64,000 nucleotides of DNA from Corynebacterium flavescens (GTDB taxonomy: Bacteria; Actinomycetota; Actinomycetes; Mycobacteriales; Mycobacteriaceae). The position numbers and the translations under genes were made by a program. Location: the NCBI RefSeq assembly GCF_008693105.1, contig NZ_VXKK01000018.1:124001-188000 (forward strand). Reading direction: 5' to 3'. Below, one piece after another: positions 43,490 through 52,526 of the stretch. How positions within the stretch are numbered: position 1 is the first letter of the stretch; each line of letters begins with the position of its first letter. The notes under the pieces are model-generated. The model ran no database searches. It saw nothing but the letters and a program-made list of their open reading frames with translations, and was not told where the DNA came from.

Positions 43490-45058
43490 TCAGCTTGCTG
43501 CAGCCGGATCGACATCGGCTTCGGTAATGACGTTGGAGACGTTGGAGACGGCTAGGGCCATCACCTCGTCTTGGGAGGATTCGGGGGAGAGCTCGCCTGC
43601 CAGGACACCGCCAGACATGACAAGGACGCGGTCAGACATCCCCAGGACTTCTGGCAGGTCGGAGGAGACCATGAGCACGGCCCCGCCCCGGGAGGTGACA
43701 TCGTTGATGATGTTGTAGATCTCTACCTTGGCGCCGACATCGACGCCGCGGGTCGGTTCGTCGAGAAGCAACACGGAGGAACCGGCAAGTACCCAGCGGC
43801 CAAAGACGGCCTTCTGCTGGTTGCCGCCCGAGAGGTTGCGGATGGGTTGCTCAAGGCCGGCCATGCGGATGCGGAGTTTCTCGGCGACGGTGCCTGCGCG
43901 CTGCTTTTGGCCGCGCAGGTCAGCCAGCCCCAGCTTTGAGGTGGCGGACAAGGTGGCAAATCCGAGGTTGTCGGAGACGCTGGCATCAAGGACCAAGGCC
44001 TGGGACTTGCGGTCTTCGGGGATGTGGCCGACGCCGGCGGCAATAGAGGCCGCTATATCGCCGCGCTTCACAGCGTTTCCGGCGATGCGCACGCTGCCCG
44101 AGTCATAGGGATCAGCGCCCGCGATGGCGCGAATGATCTCCGTCCTGCCTGCGCCTACCAGGCCGGCTAGACCCACGACCTCGCCGGAGCGGACAGAAAA
44201 GCTCACGCCGGAAAACTTGCCCTCGGCGCTGAGATCTTCAACCTCGAGGAGTACTTCGCCCGGCTGCTGCGGGCGCTGGCGCGGGTATTGATCCTCGATG
44301 TCGCGGCCCACCATGAGGCGCACGAGCTCCGCCTCGGGAGTGAAGGAGGGGACCTCGGCGACGAATTCTCCGTCACGCAGAACGCTGATGGTGTCCGCGA
44401 TCCGCGCGAGCTCTTCCAGGTGATGGCTGATGAACACCATCGCCACGCCCTTGGCCTTGAGCTCGTCGAGGATGAGGAAGAGTGCGTCAATCTCCTTGCC
44501 GGTCAGGGCCGCGGTGGGTTCGTCGAGGATGAGAATGCGTGCGTTCATCGACAGGGCCTTGGCAATCTCGATGAGCTGTTGCTTGGCGATGCCGAGTTCC
44601 CCCACGGGCGTATCCAGGTCGACGTCGAGCCCGATGAGGTGCAGCGCCGCCTGGGCCTGGGCACGCAGATGGGCGCGGTTGACCAAGCCCCACTTGTGGG
44701 GAGTGCGTCCCAAGAGGATGTTTTCTGCCACCGACATGGTGGGCACGAGGTTGAGCTCTTGGTGGATGGTGGCAATGCCTAGGGCTTCTGCGGCGTTGGT
44801 GTCCGCAATGTCGACCTCGTTTCCGTCGACAACGATGCGGCCCGAATCTGGGCGGTGTACTCCGGCAATCATCTTGATAAGCGTGGATTTTCCGGCGCCG
44901 TTTTCTCCCAAGAGTGCCTGGACCTGGCCGCGGCGTACGTGCAGGGTCACGCCCTTGATGACGTCGACGGAACCAAAGGACTTCGATACCTCGACTAGCT
45001 CGAGGACCGGCGGATGGGAAGAACTGGCGGCGGGCTGGTGCCGCGCAGGGTAGGTCAT
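43490..45058 (-). CDS. rbsA: ribose ABC transporter ATPase
   Basis: Double-ATPase protein of the ribose/galactoside importer type. The first domain has Walker A GENGAGKST near residue 53 and Walker B ILILDEP; the second has LSGGNQQKAVFGRW and VLLLDEPTRGVD. The second Walker A is degenerate (GLVGAGRTE), as normal for this family. It is complete at 522 residues and has AGGAG upstream, but its membrane partner downstream is truncated. Confidence 0.93.
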   Translation of the reverse strand: MTYPARHQPAASSSHPPVLELVEVSKSFGSVDVIKGVTLHVRRGQVQALLGENGAGKSTLIKMIAGVHRPDSGRIVVDGNEVDIADTNAAEALGIATIHQELNLVPTMSVAENILLGRTPHKWGLVNRAHLRAQAQAALHLIGLDVDLDTPVGELGIAKQQLIEIAKALSMNARILILDEPTAALTGKEIDALFLILDELKAKGVAMVFISHHLEELARIADTISVLRDGEFVAEVPSFTPEAELVRLMVGRDIEDQYPRQRPQQPGEVLLEVEDLSAEGKFSGVSFSVRSGEVVGLAGLVGAGRTEIIRAIAGADPYDSGSVRIAGNAVKRGDIAASIAAGVGHIPEDRKSQALVLDASVSDNLGFATLSATSKLGLADLRGQKQRAGTVAEKLRIRMAGLEQPIRNLSGGNQQKAVFGRWVLAGSSVLLLDEPTRGVDVGAKVEIYNIINDVTSRGGAVLMVSSDLPEVLGMSDRVLVMSGGVLAGELSPESSQDEVMALAVSNVSNVITEADVDPAAAS

Positions 45059-45093
45059 GCTCGTTCTCCTGTTACTGATTTACTTCTCATGTA

Positions 45094-46098
45094 CTACTGC
45101 TGTGCTGCCAATGCTGGGCCGGATTGGGGGCCATAGGCGGTGGATGGGCGGGGGATAAAGCGCGTGGGGTGTACGACACCGCGCGGCGTGGTCTTGGTCT
45201 CGATGGCGTGGATTAAAGAGTCCACGGCCGCGACTCCCAGGCGGTCTACCTCTTGGTCGATGACGGAGACCGGGGAGGGTTGATAGCGCAGGAAGACAAA
45301 GTCATCGAAGCCGACGAGCGCGAGTTGCTTTCCGATGTCGACCTGGGCGTTGTGGCAGGCTTCAAGCGCGCCGAAGGTCATCATGGAGTCGCCGGCAACG
45401 ATGGCCGTGACCTGGGAATCAAGAAGATCGAGGGTGGCTTTGTAGCCCTCTTTGCGGCGAAAGCCTCCGTCGTGGACGATGACGTCGAGGCCTGAGGATT
45501 CGCGGAGGAATACCTCTAGGCGTTCGCGGCCTGTGGAGGTGGAGTCCGGCCCCGAGAGGTAGCCAATGCGGCTGTGCCCGCGCCTCTTGAGTAAGGCCAG
45601 TGCTGCTGCGATGCCTGGGGTGGGATCGGAGACGACCGCGGGCAGATCCCCCAAGTGGCGGTCAACTAGGAGCAGGGGGCGCAGCGCGGCCGTTGCGGCA
45701 AGCGCTTCCTCGGCGCCGTGCATGGGGACGGCCACGATGCCGTCGACCTGGCGGGAGGACAAGGCATCGAGCGCCGAGGCGAGTTTGGTGCCATCCTCGG
45801 CGCTGGAGGTGATGATGGTGGCGAAGCCGCGTGCCTCCGCCGCCTCCTCGATGGCGGCTGCCATGGCTGCAAAGTAGGGGTTGACCAGGCTGGGAATGAC
45901 TAGGCCGATGGCGTTACTCCGCGAGCTGCGCAGTGCGCGGGCCTGCGCATTGGGGTGATAATTAAGACTGGCGGCCGCCTTTTTAACTCGGCGCCGAGTA
46001 GCCTCGGAGATGGCGGGATTATCCGCCAACGAGCGCGAGGCCGTCGAAACGGACACGCCTGCGGCGGCGGCCACGTCCTTGAGTGTTGCTCCTGACAT
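45094..46098 (-). CDS. rbsR: LacI-family repressor of the rbs operon
   Basis: N-terminal LacI HTH (TLKDVAAAAGVSVSTASRSL) with the hinge ARALRSSRSNAIGLV, then a ribose-binding-type effector domain. ATG 46098 with AGAGGT upstream; the frame to 46131 would run through the operator. A perfect 14-bp LacI-type operator lies 19 bp upstream of the start, consistent with autoregulation and control of rbsACKD, which follow in the same direction. Confidence 0.92.
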   Translation of the reverse strand: MSGATLKDVAAAAGVSVSTASRSLADNPAISEATRRRVKKAAASLNYHPNAQARALRSSRSNAIGLVIPSLVNPYFAAMAAAIEEAAEARGFATIITSSAEDGTKLASALDALSSRQVDGIVAVPMHGAEEALAATAALRPLLLVDRHLGDLPAVVSDPTPGIAAALALLKRRGHSRIGYLSGPDSTSTGRERLEVFLRESSGLDVIVHDGGFRRKEGYKATLDLLDSQVTAIVAGDSMMTFGALEACHNAQVDIGKQLALVGFDDFVFLRYQPSPVSVIDQEVDRLGVAAVDSLIHAIETKTTPRGVVHPTRFIPRPSTAYGPQSGPALAAQQ

Positions 46099-46116
46099 GA
46101 TGAACCTCTCACGTTG

Positions 46117-46130
46117 TGCAAACGTTTGCA
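46117..46130. promoter_or_regulatory. RbsR operator
   Basis: TGCAAACGTTTGCA is a perfect palindrome with the central CG typical of LacI-family operators, located between the rbsR promoter region and its start codon. Confidence 0.8.
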
Positions 46131-46222
46131 TAACTTCTATGGGATTTAAACTACTGAGCCTTGAGGCGCGGTGTCAACCCCTGGGCATTCGCCATCAATT
46201 TCGCTGGCCTATGCTCGTTGCT

Positions 46223-46675
46223 ATGTCCCAACCTCTGCTCGTCCTTGGCGCCCGCGTTGTCGACGGCGAGCCGGGGCCCATGTTGGCGACGCGCCTAGAT
46301 AAAGCGATAGAACTAGCCTCCCACCTGCCCGAACCCATCATCGTTTCAGGCAAAGGTGAGGCAGAAGCCATGCAACGCTACCTCGTTGACCACGGCATCG
46401 ATCCGCGGCGCATTGTTGTTGAACTGGATGCTACGAGCACCAACGAGAACTTAGAGAGGGCTGTGCGGCTTTCCCCCGGCGCTGAACTTTTTCACGTCAT
46501 TACGAGTGACTTTCACATTGTGCGCACTAGGCTGTGGGCCTGGCATTTGGGGATCCCGGTTAGGATGCACTCCGCGCGTACTCCGTGGTCATTGAAGGCG
46601 AGCAACTATCTGCGCGAGGTTGTCGCCACCCCGCACTCAGCACTGCGGGTGTTGTGGCGCAAGTGGAGGGTATGA
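46223..46675 (+). CDS. YdcF/ElyC-like DUF218 protein
   Basis: A 150-residue protein with the DUF218 pattern: LLVLGARVVDGEPGPMLATRLDKAIEL at the start, PIIVSGKGEAEAM, DATSTNENLERAV and VITSDFHIVRT. Related proteins act in envelope homeostasis (ElyC, SanA), but those have membrane anchors, and this copy has none. ATG 46223; ATG 46211 is an alternative. Divergent from rbsR. Confidence 0.8.
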   Translation: MSQPLLVLGARVVDGEPGPMLATRLDKAIELASHLPEPIIVSGKGEAEAMQRYLVDHGIDPRRIVVELDATSTNENLERAVRLSPGAELFHVITSDFHIVRTRLWAWHLGIPVRMHSARTPWSLKASNYLREVVATPHSALRVLWRKWRV

Positions 46676-46738
46676 CCCCAGATTGGGCTAAAAACGGTAT
46701 TTATGGATTGGCCCTAATGCTAAATTATTGCGGATTTA

Positions 46739-46752
46739 CGCAAACGATTGAC
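46739..46752. promoter_or_regulatory. imperfect LacI-type half-palindrome before galM
   Basis: CGCAAACGATTGAC matches the RbsR operator in its GCAAACG core and lies 68 bp before galM. It is the only operator-like motif seen upstream of the gal cluster. Confidence 0.3.
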
Positions 46753-46820
46753 GTGCTGGTCAGCGCGGCCATAGGGTAGAGGAGGTAGGGACTTCCTCTA
46801 GCTAGAAAGGTCTAGCTCCC

Positions 46821-47708
46821 ATGGCCAACACCTCCCCAGTCCTCGAGATTGCCGCCGGGCGCTATCGCGCCGACATAGCCACCTTCGGCGGGGGTATCAA
46901 AGCATTGACCTTTGACTCTAAGCCTCTAGTCGAGACCTATCCGGATGGCGCTTATCCGCCTTTGAGTGCAGGCGTGGTGCTCGCACCATGGCCCAACCGG
47001 GTAGAGGACGGGACATACTCGTGGCAGGGAACTAACTATCAGTTGCCCATCACGGAACCGGCTCTCAATAATGCGATTCACGGCTTCTGCAATGAAGTCG
47101 AGTGGGAGGTCAGTGAGTGCGCCCCAGCGGCTGTCGTGCTGCGCCACTCAATCGCGCCACAGTCCGGCTGGCCCTGGCAGGTGGAGGTCGAGGCGGTTTA
47201 TCGCCTTGCTGACACCGGCCTGGAGGTAGTCCTGAGCGCGAGCACTCCGGAAACTCGCCCGGTGCCCTTCGCCTGCGGGCTGCACACCTATCTCTCGGCG
47301 TGCGGCGCCCCGGCCGATGAGTCCCGTCTTCATCTCCCGGTGACCAGCCATCATCTTCTCAATGAAAGGAACCTGCCTACAGGAGCCTTCGACAAGCGCA
47401 GCATCGTGGACCAAGCCATCGCTGAGGTGGAATGGGACGATTGCTTCCACGGGCCCGAAGGACTCGTGGCGGAATACACCTGCGCCGGACAAGGCGTGCG
47501 CCTGGAAATGGGACCGGGGCTGCAATGGGTACAGCTCTACACTCCCCGCGACTACCCAGGGCGCGGGCGCGCCCTGGCCGTGGAGCCCATGAGCGCGCCG
47601 CCTAATGCTCTCCATGATGGCGTTGATATTGCCACCATCGATTCCGAGACTCCTGTTGCGTATCGCATCCATCTCAGTGCTCTGGAAACAGGGCGCACCA
47701 TCTCTTAG
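46821..47708 (+). CDS. galM: aldose 1-epimerase
   Basis: Mutarotase converting beta- to alpha-galactose ahead of galactokinase. Conserved ARG/histidine elements: LAPWPNRVEDGTY near residue 55, NAIHGF near 82, and the catalytic His in CGLHTYLS near 155. Length 295 is typical. ATG 46821 follows GAAAGG. First gene of the gal cluster; the symporter starts 15 bp later. Confidence 0.9.
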   Translation: MANTSPVLEIAAGRYRADIATFGGGIKALTFDSKPLVETYPDGAYPPLSAGVVLAPWPNRVEDGTYSWQGTNYQLPITEPALNNAIHGFCNEVEWEVSECAPAAVVLRHSIAPQSGWPWQVEVEAVYRLADTGLEVVLSASTPETRPVPFACGLHTYLSACGAPADESRLHLPVTSHHLLNERNLPTGAFDKRSIVDQAIAEVEWDDCFHGPEGLVAEYTCAGQGVRLEMGPGLQWVQLYTPRDYPGRGRALAVEPMSAPPNALHDGVDIATIDSETPVAYRIHLSALETGRTIS

Positions 47709-47723
47709 AAAGGCAGCCTGACC

Positions 47724-49385
47724 ATGGATACTGCTGAATCTGTATTAAGACTCGACGCCACTTGGGTGGACTACCTCCTCGTGGCCGTCTACTTCCTGTT
47801 CGTCCTGGGAATCGGGTGGGCGGCCAAGGCCCGCGTGTCCTCGTCCATTGACTTCTTCCTCTCCGGGCGTGGTTTGCCCGCCTGGGTCACCGGCCTCGCC
47901 TTCGTCTCCGCCAACCTCGGTGCCGTGGAGATCATCGGCATGTCCGCCAATGGCGTGGAATACGGTTTCCAGACCATGCACTACTTCTGGATCGGCGCCG
48001 TGCCCGCCATGGTTTTCCTGGGTATCGTCATGATGCCCTTCTACTATGGCTCAAAGGTACGTTCCGTCCCGGAGTTCATGCGGCGCCGCTTCGGTAACGC
48101 CGCGCACCTGGTCAACGCGATTTCCTTCGCGGTGGCGCAGCTCCTTATCGCCGGCGTTAACCTTTACCTGCTGGCCACCATCGTGGAGGCCCTCCTGGGC
48201 TGGCCCATGTGGGTGGCGCTGCTGCTCGCCGGCATCATTGTCTTGTCCTACATCACGCTGGGCGGTCTCTCCGCGGCCATCTACAACGAGGTTCTTCAGT
48301 TCTTCGTCATCGTGGCCGCGCTGGCGCCGCTGACCATCATCGGCCTCAACCGCGTTGGCGGCTGGGAGGGTCTCAAGAACTCCGTGGCGAATGAATCCCA
48401 CTTCCATACCTGGCCCGGAACGGATATTTCCGGCTTCGAAAACCCGGTGTGGTCCGTCATCGGCATCGTCTTGGGTCTGGGCTTCGTCCTCTCCTTTGGC
48501 TACTGGACCACCAACTTCGTTGAGGTGCAACGCGCAATGGCCTCCGAGTCCATCTCCGCGGCGCGCAGGACCCCCATCATCGGTGCTTTCCCGAAGATGT
48601 TCATCCCCTTCCTCGTGGTCATCCCCGGCATGGTGGCCTCGGTCACGGTGGGGGATCTGATGGAAAAGCGCGCCGAACCCAATGACGCGATCCTGCTGCT
48701 CATGCGCGATCTGCTGCCTAATGGCTTACTTGGCGTTGCCATCGCAGGCCTATTGGCCTCCTTCATGGCCGGCATGGCCGCCAATATTTCCGCCTTCAAC
48801 ACCGTCATCTCCTATGACATCTGGCAGGCCTACGTGGTCAAGGATCGCCCGGACGAGTATTACCTGAAGTTCGGGCGCCTAGCCACGGTCGGCGCGACGA
48901 TTATCGCCATGTTCACTGCCCTTCTGGCGCAGAACTTCGGCAACATCATGGACTACCTGCAGACCCTGTTCGGCTTCTTCAACGCGCCGCTGTTTGCAAC
49001 CTTCATCCTGGGTATGTTCTGGAAGCGCATGACCCCGCACGCCGGCTGGTCTGGCCTGGTGGCAGGTACTACCTCCGCCATTGCGTTCTGGTACGTGGCC
49101 ACGTTTACGGAGGCCTCAGCCTCCATCTTCAACCTGCCGGGACAAGGCACCGCCTTCGTCGCCGCGGGTGTGGCCTTTAGCGTCGACATCATCGTCTCCG
49201 TGATTGTCACCATGTTCACCACGCCAAAGCCCGACTCGGAGCTCGTCGGCTTCGTCTCCTCCGTGACCCCGAAGGATCACTTCGAGGACTACACCGAAAA
49301 GTCCCTGCCCTGGTACAAGCAAACTGTACCTCTGGGCGTCATCTGTTTAGCCATGGCCGTTGGCCTCAACGTCATATTTGCTTAA
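47724..49385 (+). CDS. sodium:solute symporter (SSS family), probable galactose transporter
   Basis: A 553-residue membrane protein with about 14 helices. SSS/SglT landmarks: SIDFFLSGRGLPAWVTG near residue 36, YRSP-like KVRSVPEFMRRRFG near 112, and FMAGMAANISAFNTV near 350. SglT-type members take up glucose or galactose with Na+. Its place between galM and galT makes galactose the likely substrate. It is followed 15 bp later by a small membrane protein. Confidence 0.9.
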   Translation: MDTAESVLRLDATWVDYLLVAVYFLFVLGIGWAAKARVSSSIDFFLSGRGLPAWVTGLAFVSANLGAVEIIGMSANGVEYGFQTMHYFWIGAVPAMVFLGIVMMPFYYGSKVRSVPEFMRRRFGNAAHLVNAISFAVAQLLIAGVNLYLLATIVEALLGWPMWVALLLAGIIVLSYITLGGLSAAIYNEVLQFFVIVAALAPLTIIGLNRVGGWEGLKNSVANESHFHTWPGTDISGFENPVWSVIGIVLGLGFVLSFGYWTTNFVEVQRAMASESISAARRTPIIGAFPKMFIPFLVVIPGMVASVTVGDLMEKRAEPNDAILLLMRDLLPNGLLGVAIAGLLASFMAGMAANISAFNTVISYDIWQAYVVKDRPDEYYLKFGRLATVGATIIAMFTALLAQNFGNIMDYLQTLFGFFNAPLFATFILGMFWKRMTPHAGWSGLVAGTTSAIAFWYVATFTEASASIFNLPGQGTAFVAAGVAFSVDIIVSVIVTMFTTPKPDSELVGFVSSVTPKDHFEDYTEKSLPWYKQTVPLGVICLAMAVGLNVIFA

Positions 49386-49400
49386 GCAAGGAGCTCAACA

Positions 49401-49739
49401 ATGTCTGAAAAAACTCCAGCAGCACAAGGAACCTCGCAGCAGCATGCCGGCGCATTCGATCTGCGCAACGTCATCGGCGCCCTCCTCGGGCTCTACGGGA
49501 TCGTCTTGATTGCCTGCTTCTTCTTCCTTGATCCCGGCATCAACCCAGATACCGGCTCGCTCAAAGAACCCGCTGACAACCTCTATTCTGGGCTGGCAAT
49601 GCTGGCGGTCGCCGCCATCATGATGCTGTGGGCAAGGCTGCGGCCCATCGTTGTGGATACCAGCGCCGCTCAAGACGCGGCTGGTGATCCGGCTGCCGCC
49701 TCCGGGGCTGCGGCAAACTCGAATGCAGGGAGAGACTAA
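49401..49739 (+). CDS. small membrane protein of the gal operon
   Basis: A 112-residue protein with two hydrophobic segments (about 24-44 and 58-77) and a low-complexity Ala/Asp-rich tail. Its stop overlaps the galT start (TAATG), so expression is coupled. It could be a small partner of the adjacent symporter, but I do not recognise the family. Confidence 0.75.
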   Translation: MSEKTPAAQGTSQQHAGAFDLRNVIGALLGLYGIVLIACFFFLDPGINPDTGSLKEPADNLYSGLAMLAVAAIMMLWARLRPIVVDTSAAQDAAGDPAAASGAAANSNAGRD

Positions 49740-50830
49740 TGCTAAAAATTACTCCATCCACCCTGGCAGATGGACGCGAGATCATCTACTTCGATGACAC
49801 CGAGTACAGCGACCGCATCCTGGTGGATTCTCGCGACCTCCCTCAGGTTCATCCGGCCTCAGAGATGCGCCGCGATCCTCTCACGGGGGAGTGGGTGGCC
49901 TTCGCCGCTCACCGCATGAACCGCACCTTTATGCCTCCGGCCAACGAGAACCCGCTCGCACCCACGCAGCCAGGCCAGCTGCCCACCGAGATCCCCAGCC
50001 CCAGCTACGATGTCGTGGTTTTTGAAAACCGCTTTCCCTCTTTCTCCATGGCGATGGAGGATTATGACAACGATCTCGACGGCATGGGCCTTGTGCCCCA
50101 ACGCCCGGCCAAGGCGCGCTGCGAGGTGGTGTGCTTTACCTCCGATCCGCAATTGAGCTTTAGAGACTTGCCGGTTAGCCGCATCCGCACCGTCATCGAT
50201 GTATGGGCACACCGCACCGCGGCACTCTCACAGCTGCCGGGCGTGGCCCAGGTATTCCCCTTTGAGAATCGTGGCAAGGAGATCGGGGTAACTCTGCAGC
50301 ACCCGCACGGGCAGATCTACTCCTACCCCTTCTTAAGCCCACGCATGAGCAACATCGTGGCTTCCGCACAGGCGTACGATGGCGATCTTTTCCAGGACAT
50401 CCTGGACAAGGAACGCGCTGTAGGAAACCGCATCATCGAGGTCACCGAGCATTTCACCGCCTACGTTCCGGCCGCGGCCAAGTGGCCGGTGGAGGCCATG
50501 GTCGTGCCCAATGCCTATGCCGCCGACTTCACCGAGCTCTCCGAGTCCCAGCGCGATGACCTTGCCGGGTTGCTCAAGCGCCTTTATGGTGCAGTTGATC
50601 GTTTCTTCGAAGACGTGGAGAAGACCCCCTATATTGCCGGGTGGAATCTGGCACCGGTCGATCCGGCGCTGCGCGGGAGCGTGCGCATGCACCTGCAGCT
50701 CTTCTCCCTCATGCGCTCTCCCAACCGCATGAAGTTCCTGGCTGGTTCCGAATCCTCCCAAGGGGTGTGGATCAATGACACCACCCCGGAGAAGATCGCC
50801 GCCCGTTTCCGGGAGGTGTGGGATGCCTAA
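49739..50830 (+). CDS. galT: galactose-1-phosphate uridylyltransferase
   Basis: Leloir enzyme exchanging UDP between glucose-1-P and galactose-1-P. The catalytic HPHGQIY is near residue 187, with N-terminal MRRDPLTGEWVAFA and C-terminal HLQLFS. Length 363 is normal. Start overlaps the upstream stop (TAATG), and its own end overlaps galK by 8 bp. Confidence 0.95.
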   Translation: MLKITPSTLADGREIIYFDDTEYSDRILVDSRDLPQVHPASEMRRDPLTGEWVAFAAHRMNRTFMPPANENPLAPTQPGQLPTEIPSPSYDVVVFENRFPSFSMAMEDYDNDLDGMGLVPQRPAKARCEVVCFTSDPQLSFRDLPVSRIRTVIDVWAHRTAALSQLPGVAQVFPFENRGKEIGVTLQHPHGQIYSYPFLSPRMSNIVASAQAYDGDLFQDILDKERAVGNRIIEVTEHFTAYVPAAAKWPVEAMVVPNAYAADFTELSESQRDDLAGLLKRLYGAVDRFFEDVEKTPYIAGWNLAPVDPALRGSVRMHLQLFSLMRSPNRMKFLAGSESSQGVWINDTTPEKIAARFREVWDA

Positions 50831-52040
50831 CTGGATCAATACCCGCGATGACGCCCAGCTCGTCACTGATGCCCAGGCCTTGTTCACCAAGAGTTTTGGG
50901 TCGGCGCCCGCCGGAGTGTGGGCCGCACCCGGTCGCGTCAACCTTATTGGTGAGCACGTGGATTATGCGGGGGGCCTTTCCATTCCCTTTGCTCTCGAGC
51001 AAAACACCGCCGTGGCCGTCGCCCCGCGCACGGATGGCGTGCTCCGAATGGTCTCCGAGCTGGAGGATAACTCCGCCGTGACGGAGATCCCCTTGGATAA
51101 GGTCGGCCCGGGTTCTCCCGCCGATTGGTCCGGCTACGTTGCCGGTTCCGTCTGGGCGGGGCTGCAAGTCGGGGTGATTCCCACCTGCACGGGCTTGGAT
51201 ATCGCGATTGTCTCAGACGTCCCCATCGGCTCGGGGCTGTCTAGCTCCGCGGCGTTGGAGTGCTCCGTGGCTCTTGCCGCCTTCGAACTGGCCACGGGCC
51301 GTTCCCCTGCTGACGAGGAGCGCCGGCGTCTGGTCCAGGCGTGCATGCGCGCAGAGAACGAGGTCGTTGGTGCCTCGACGGGCGGCCTCGACCAGAACGC
51401 CAGCTTCTTTGGCAAACGCGGGTACGCCTTGGTGCTGGACTTTCGCTCCGGCGAACTCACGCGCGTTCCCTTCGATCTGGCCTCGCGGGGGATGGTGCTT
51501 CTCATCGCCGATACCAATGCCCCGCACACGCTTAGCGACGGCCAGTACGCCTCCCGCCGCGGCGTCATCGACGCGGTGCAGCACGCGCTGACCCCAGGAG
51601 GGACGGGCACCATTCGGGACATCCCCGATGCCGCTGCGGCCGCTGCCCAGTGGGCACGCGACAACGGCGAAGACGCGGAGCTTACCAGCCGACGGGTGCG
51701 CCACGTGGTCGAGGAAACCGCGCGCACCCAGGAGGTGGCGCATCTGCTCGAAGAGGGAGACATCGACGGCGTGCGTGAGCGGATGCGTGACAGCCACATT
51801 TCGTTGCGTGATCTCTACCAGGTCACCACTCCTGAGCTCGACTCCGCCTTCCATGCCGCTGGCGAGTTGGGTGCGCGCATGACTGGTGGCGGCTTTGGCG
51901 GCGCGGTCATTGCCTTGATAGACCGCGACGTTGTGGATGACACCGCCGCAGCTATTGCCTCCGCGGCCGCTAAACACGGCTTCCCAGAGCCCACCTTCCT
52001 TATCGCCCGGCCAGGAGAAGGGGCGCGCCGCCTGCGCTAG
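50823..52040 (+). CDS. galK: galactokinase
   Basis: GHMP kinase phosphorylating galactose at C1. Motifs: GRVNLIGEHVDYAGG near residue 38, PIGSGLSSSAALE near 132, catalytic Asp in STGGLDQNAS near 182, and GGGFGGAVIAL near 365. Length 405 is normal. ATG 50823 lies within the end of galT. Last gene of the cluster; galE is not present here. Confidence 0.95.
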   Translation: MPNWINTRDDAQLVTDAQALFTKSFGSAPAGVWAAPGRVNLIGEHVDYAGGLSIPFALEQNTAVAVAPRTDGVLRMVSELEDNSAVTEIPLDKVGPGSPADWSGYVAGSVWAGLQVGVIPTCTGLDIAIVSDVPIGSGLSSSAALECSVALAAFELATGRSPADEERRRLVQACMRAENEVVGASTGGLDQNASFFGKRGYALVLDFRSGELTRVPFDLASRGMVLLIADTNAPHTLSDGQYASRRGVIDAVQHALTPGGTGTIRDIPDAAAAAAQWARDNGEDAELTSRRVRHVVEETARTQEVAHLLEEGDIDGVRERMRDSHISLRDLYQVTTPELDSAFHAAGELGARMTGGGFGGAVIALIDRDVVDDTAAAIASAAAKHGFPEPTFLIARPGEGARRLR

Positions 52041-52054
52041 GCGCTGACTAAGAA

Positions 52055-52516
52055 CTAGACAAAGAGCAGGAGCAGAACCGCTACGGTCCACACCAAGGGC
52101 CAGTAGCGTTTCTGCGCAACCTTGGACTCGCCGCGGTTGTTCCAGGACATGAACAGGTACCAGGCACTGGGGAGAAGGAAGAATAGCCCGGCTCCATGTT
52201 CAGCATCATCGAGCGCACCAATGCCAACCAACAGGAAGAACACCGCAGCGATGCCCTTGAACCACGAGAAGCGGTAGATCTTTCCACCCCGGGCGACGTC
52301 TTCCTCATTGATTAAGGGCTCGGCGTAGTCAGAAACCTCCGGAATAGAGTGCGTTGTCGGGTCTAGAGCTGGGTAGGGAGCAGGCGCCGGAACAGGATTT
52401 GGAACGCTCTCTGGAACAGGGCTTGGGGAAGGCACCGCAAAGGGATTATCAAGGGGCTTCTTCCCGGCGGAATCCTCCGGCTCCAGAAAAGGGTTGGGCG
52501 GGGTGGGGTTGCTCAT
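52055..52516 (-). CDS. membrane protein with Pro-rich N-terminus
   Basis: A 153-residue protein. Residues 1-55 are Pro/Ser/Val-rich and probably disordered; three hydrophobic segments follow (about 86-101, 107-122, 136-153). Convergent with galK. The family is not recognised. Confidence 0.7.
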   Translation of the reverse strand: MSNPTPPNPFLEPEDSAGKKPLDNPFAVPSPSPVPESVPNPVPAPAPYPALDPTTHSIPEVSDYAEPLINEEDVARGGKIYRFSWFKGIAAVFFLLVGIGALDDAEHGAGLFFLLPSAWYLFMSWNNRGESKVAQKRYWPLVWTVAVLLLLFV

Positions 52517-52526
52517 GCCTTTAAGC

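Noticed and set aside
43490..45058. rbsA as a pseudogene
   Set aside because: Both ATPase halves and all motifs are intact; the degenerate second Walker A is normal for this family.
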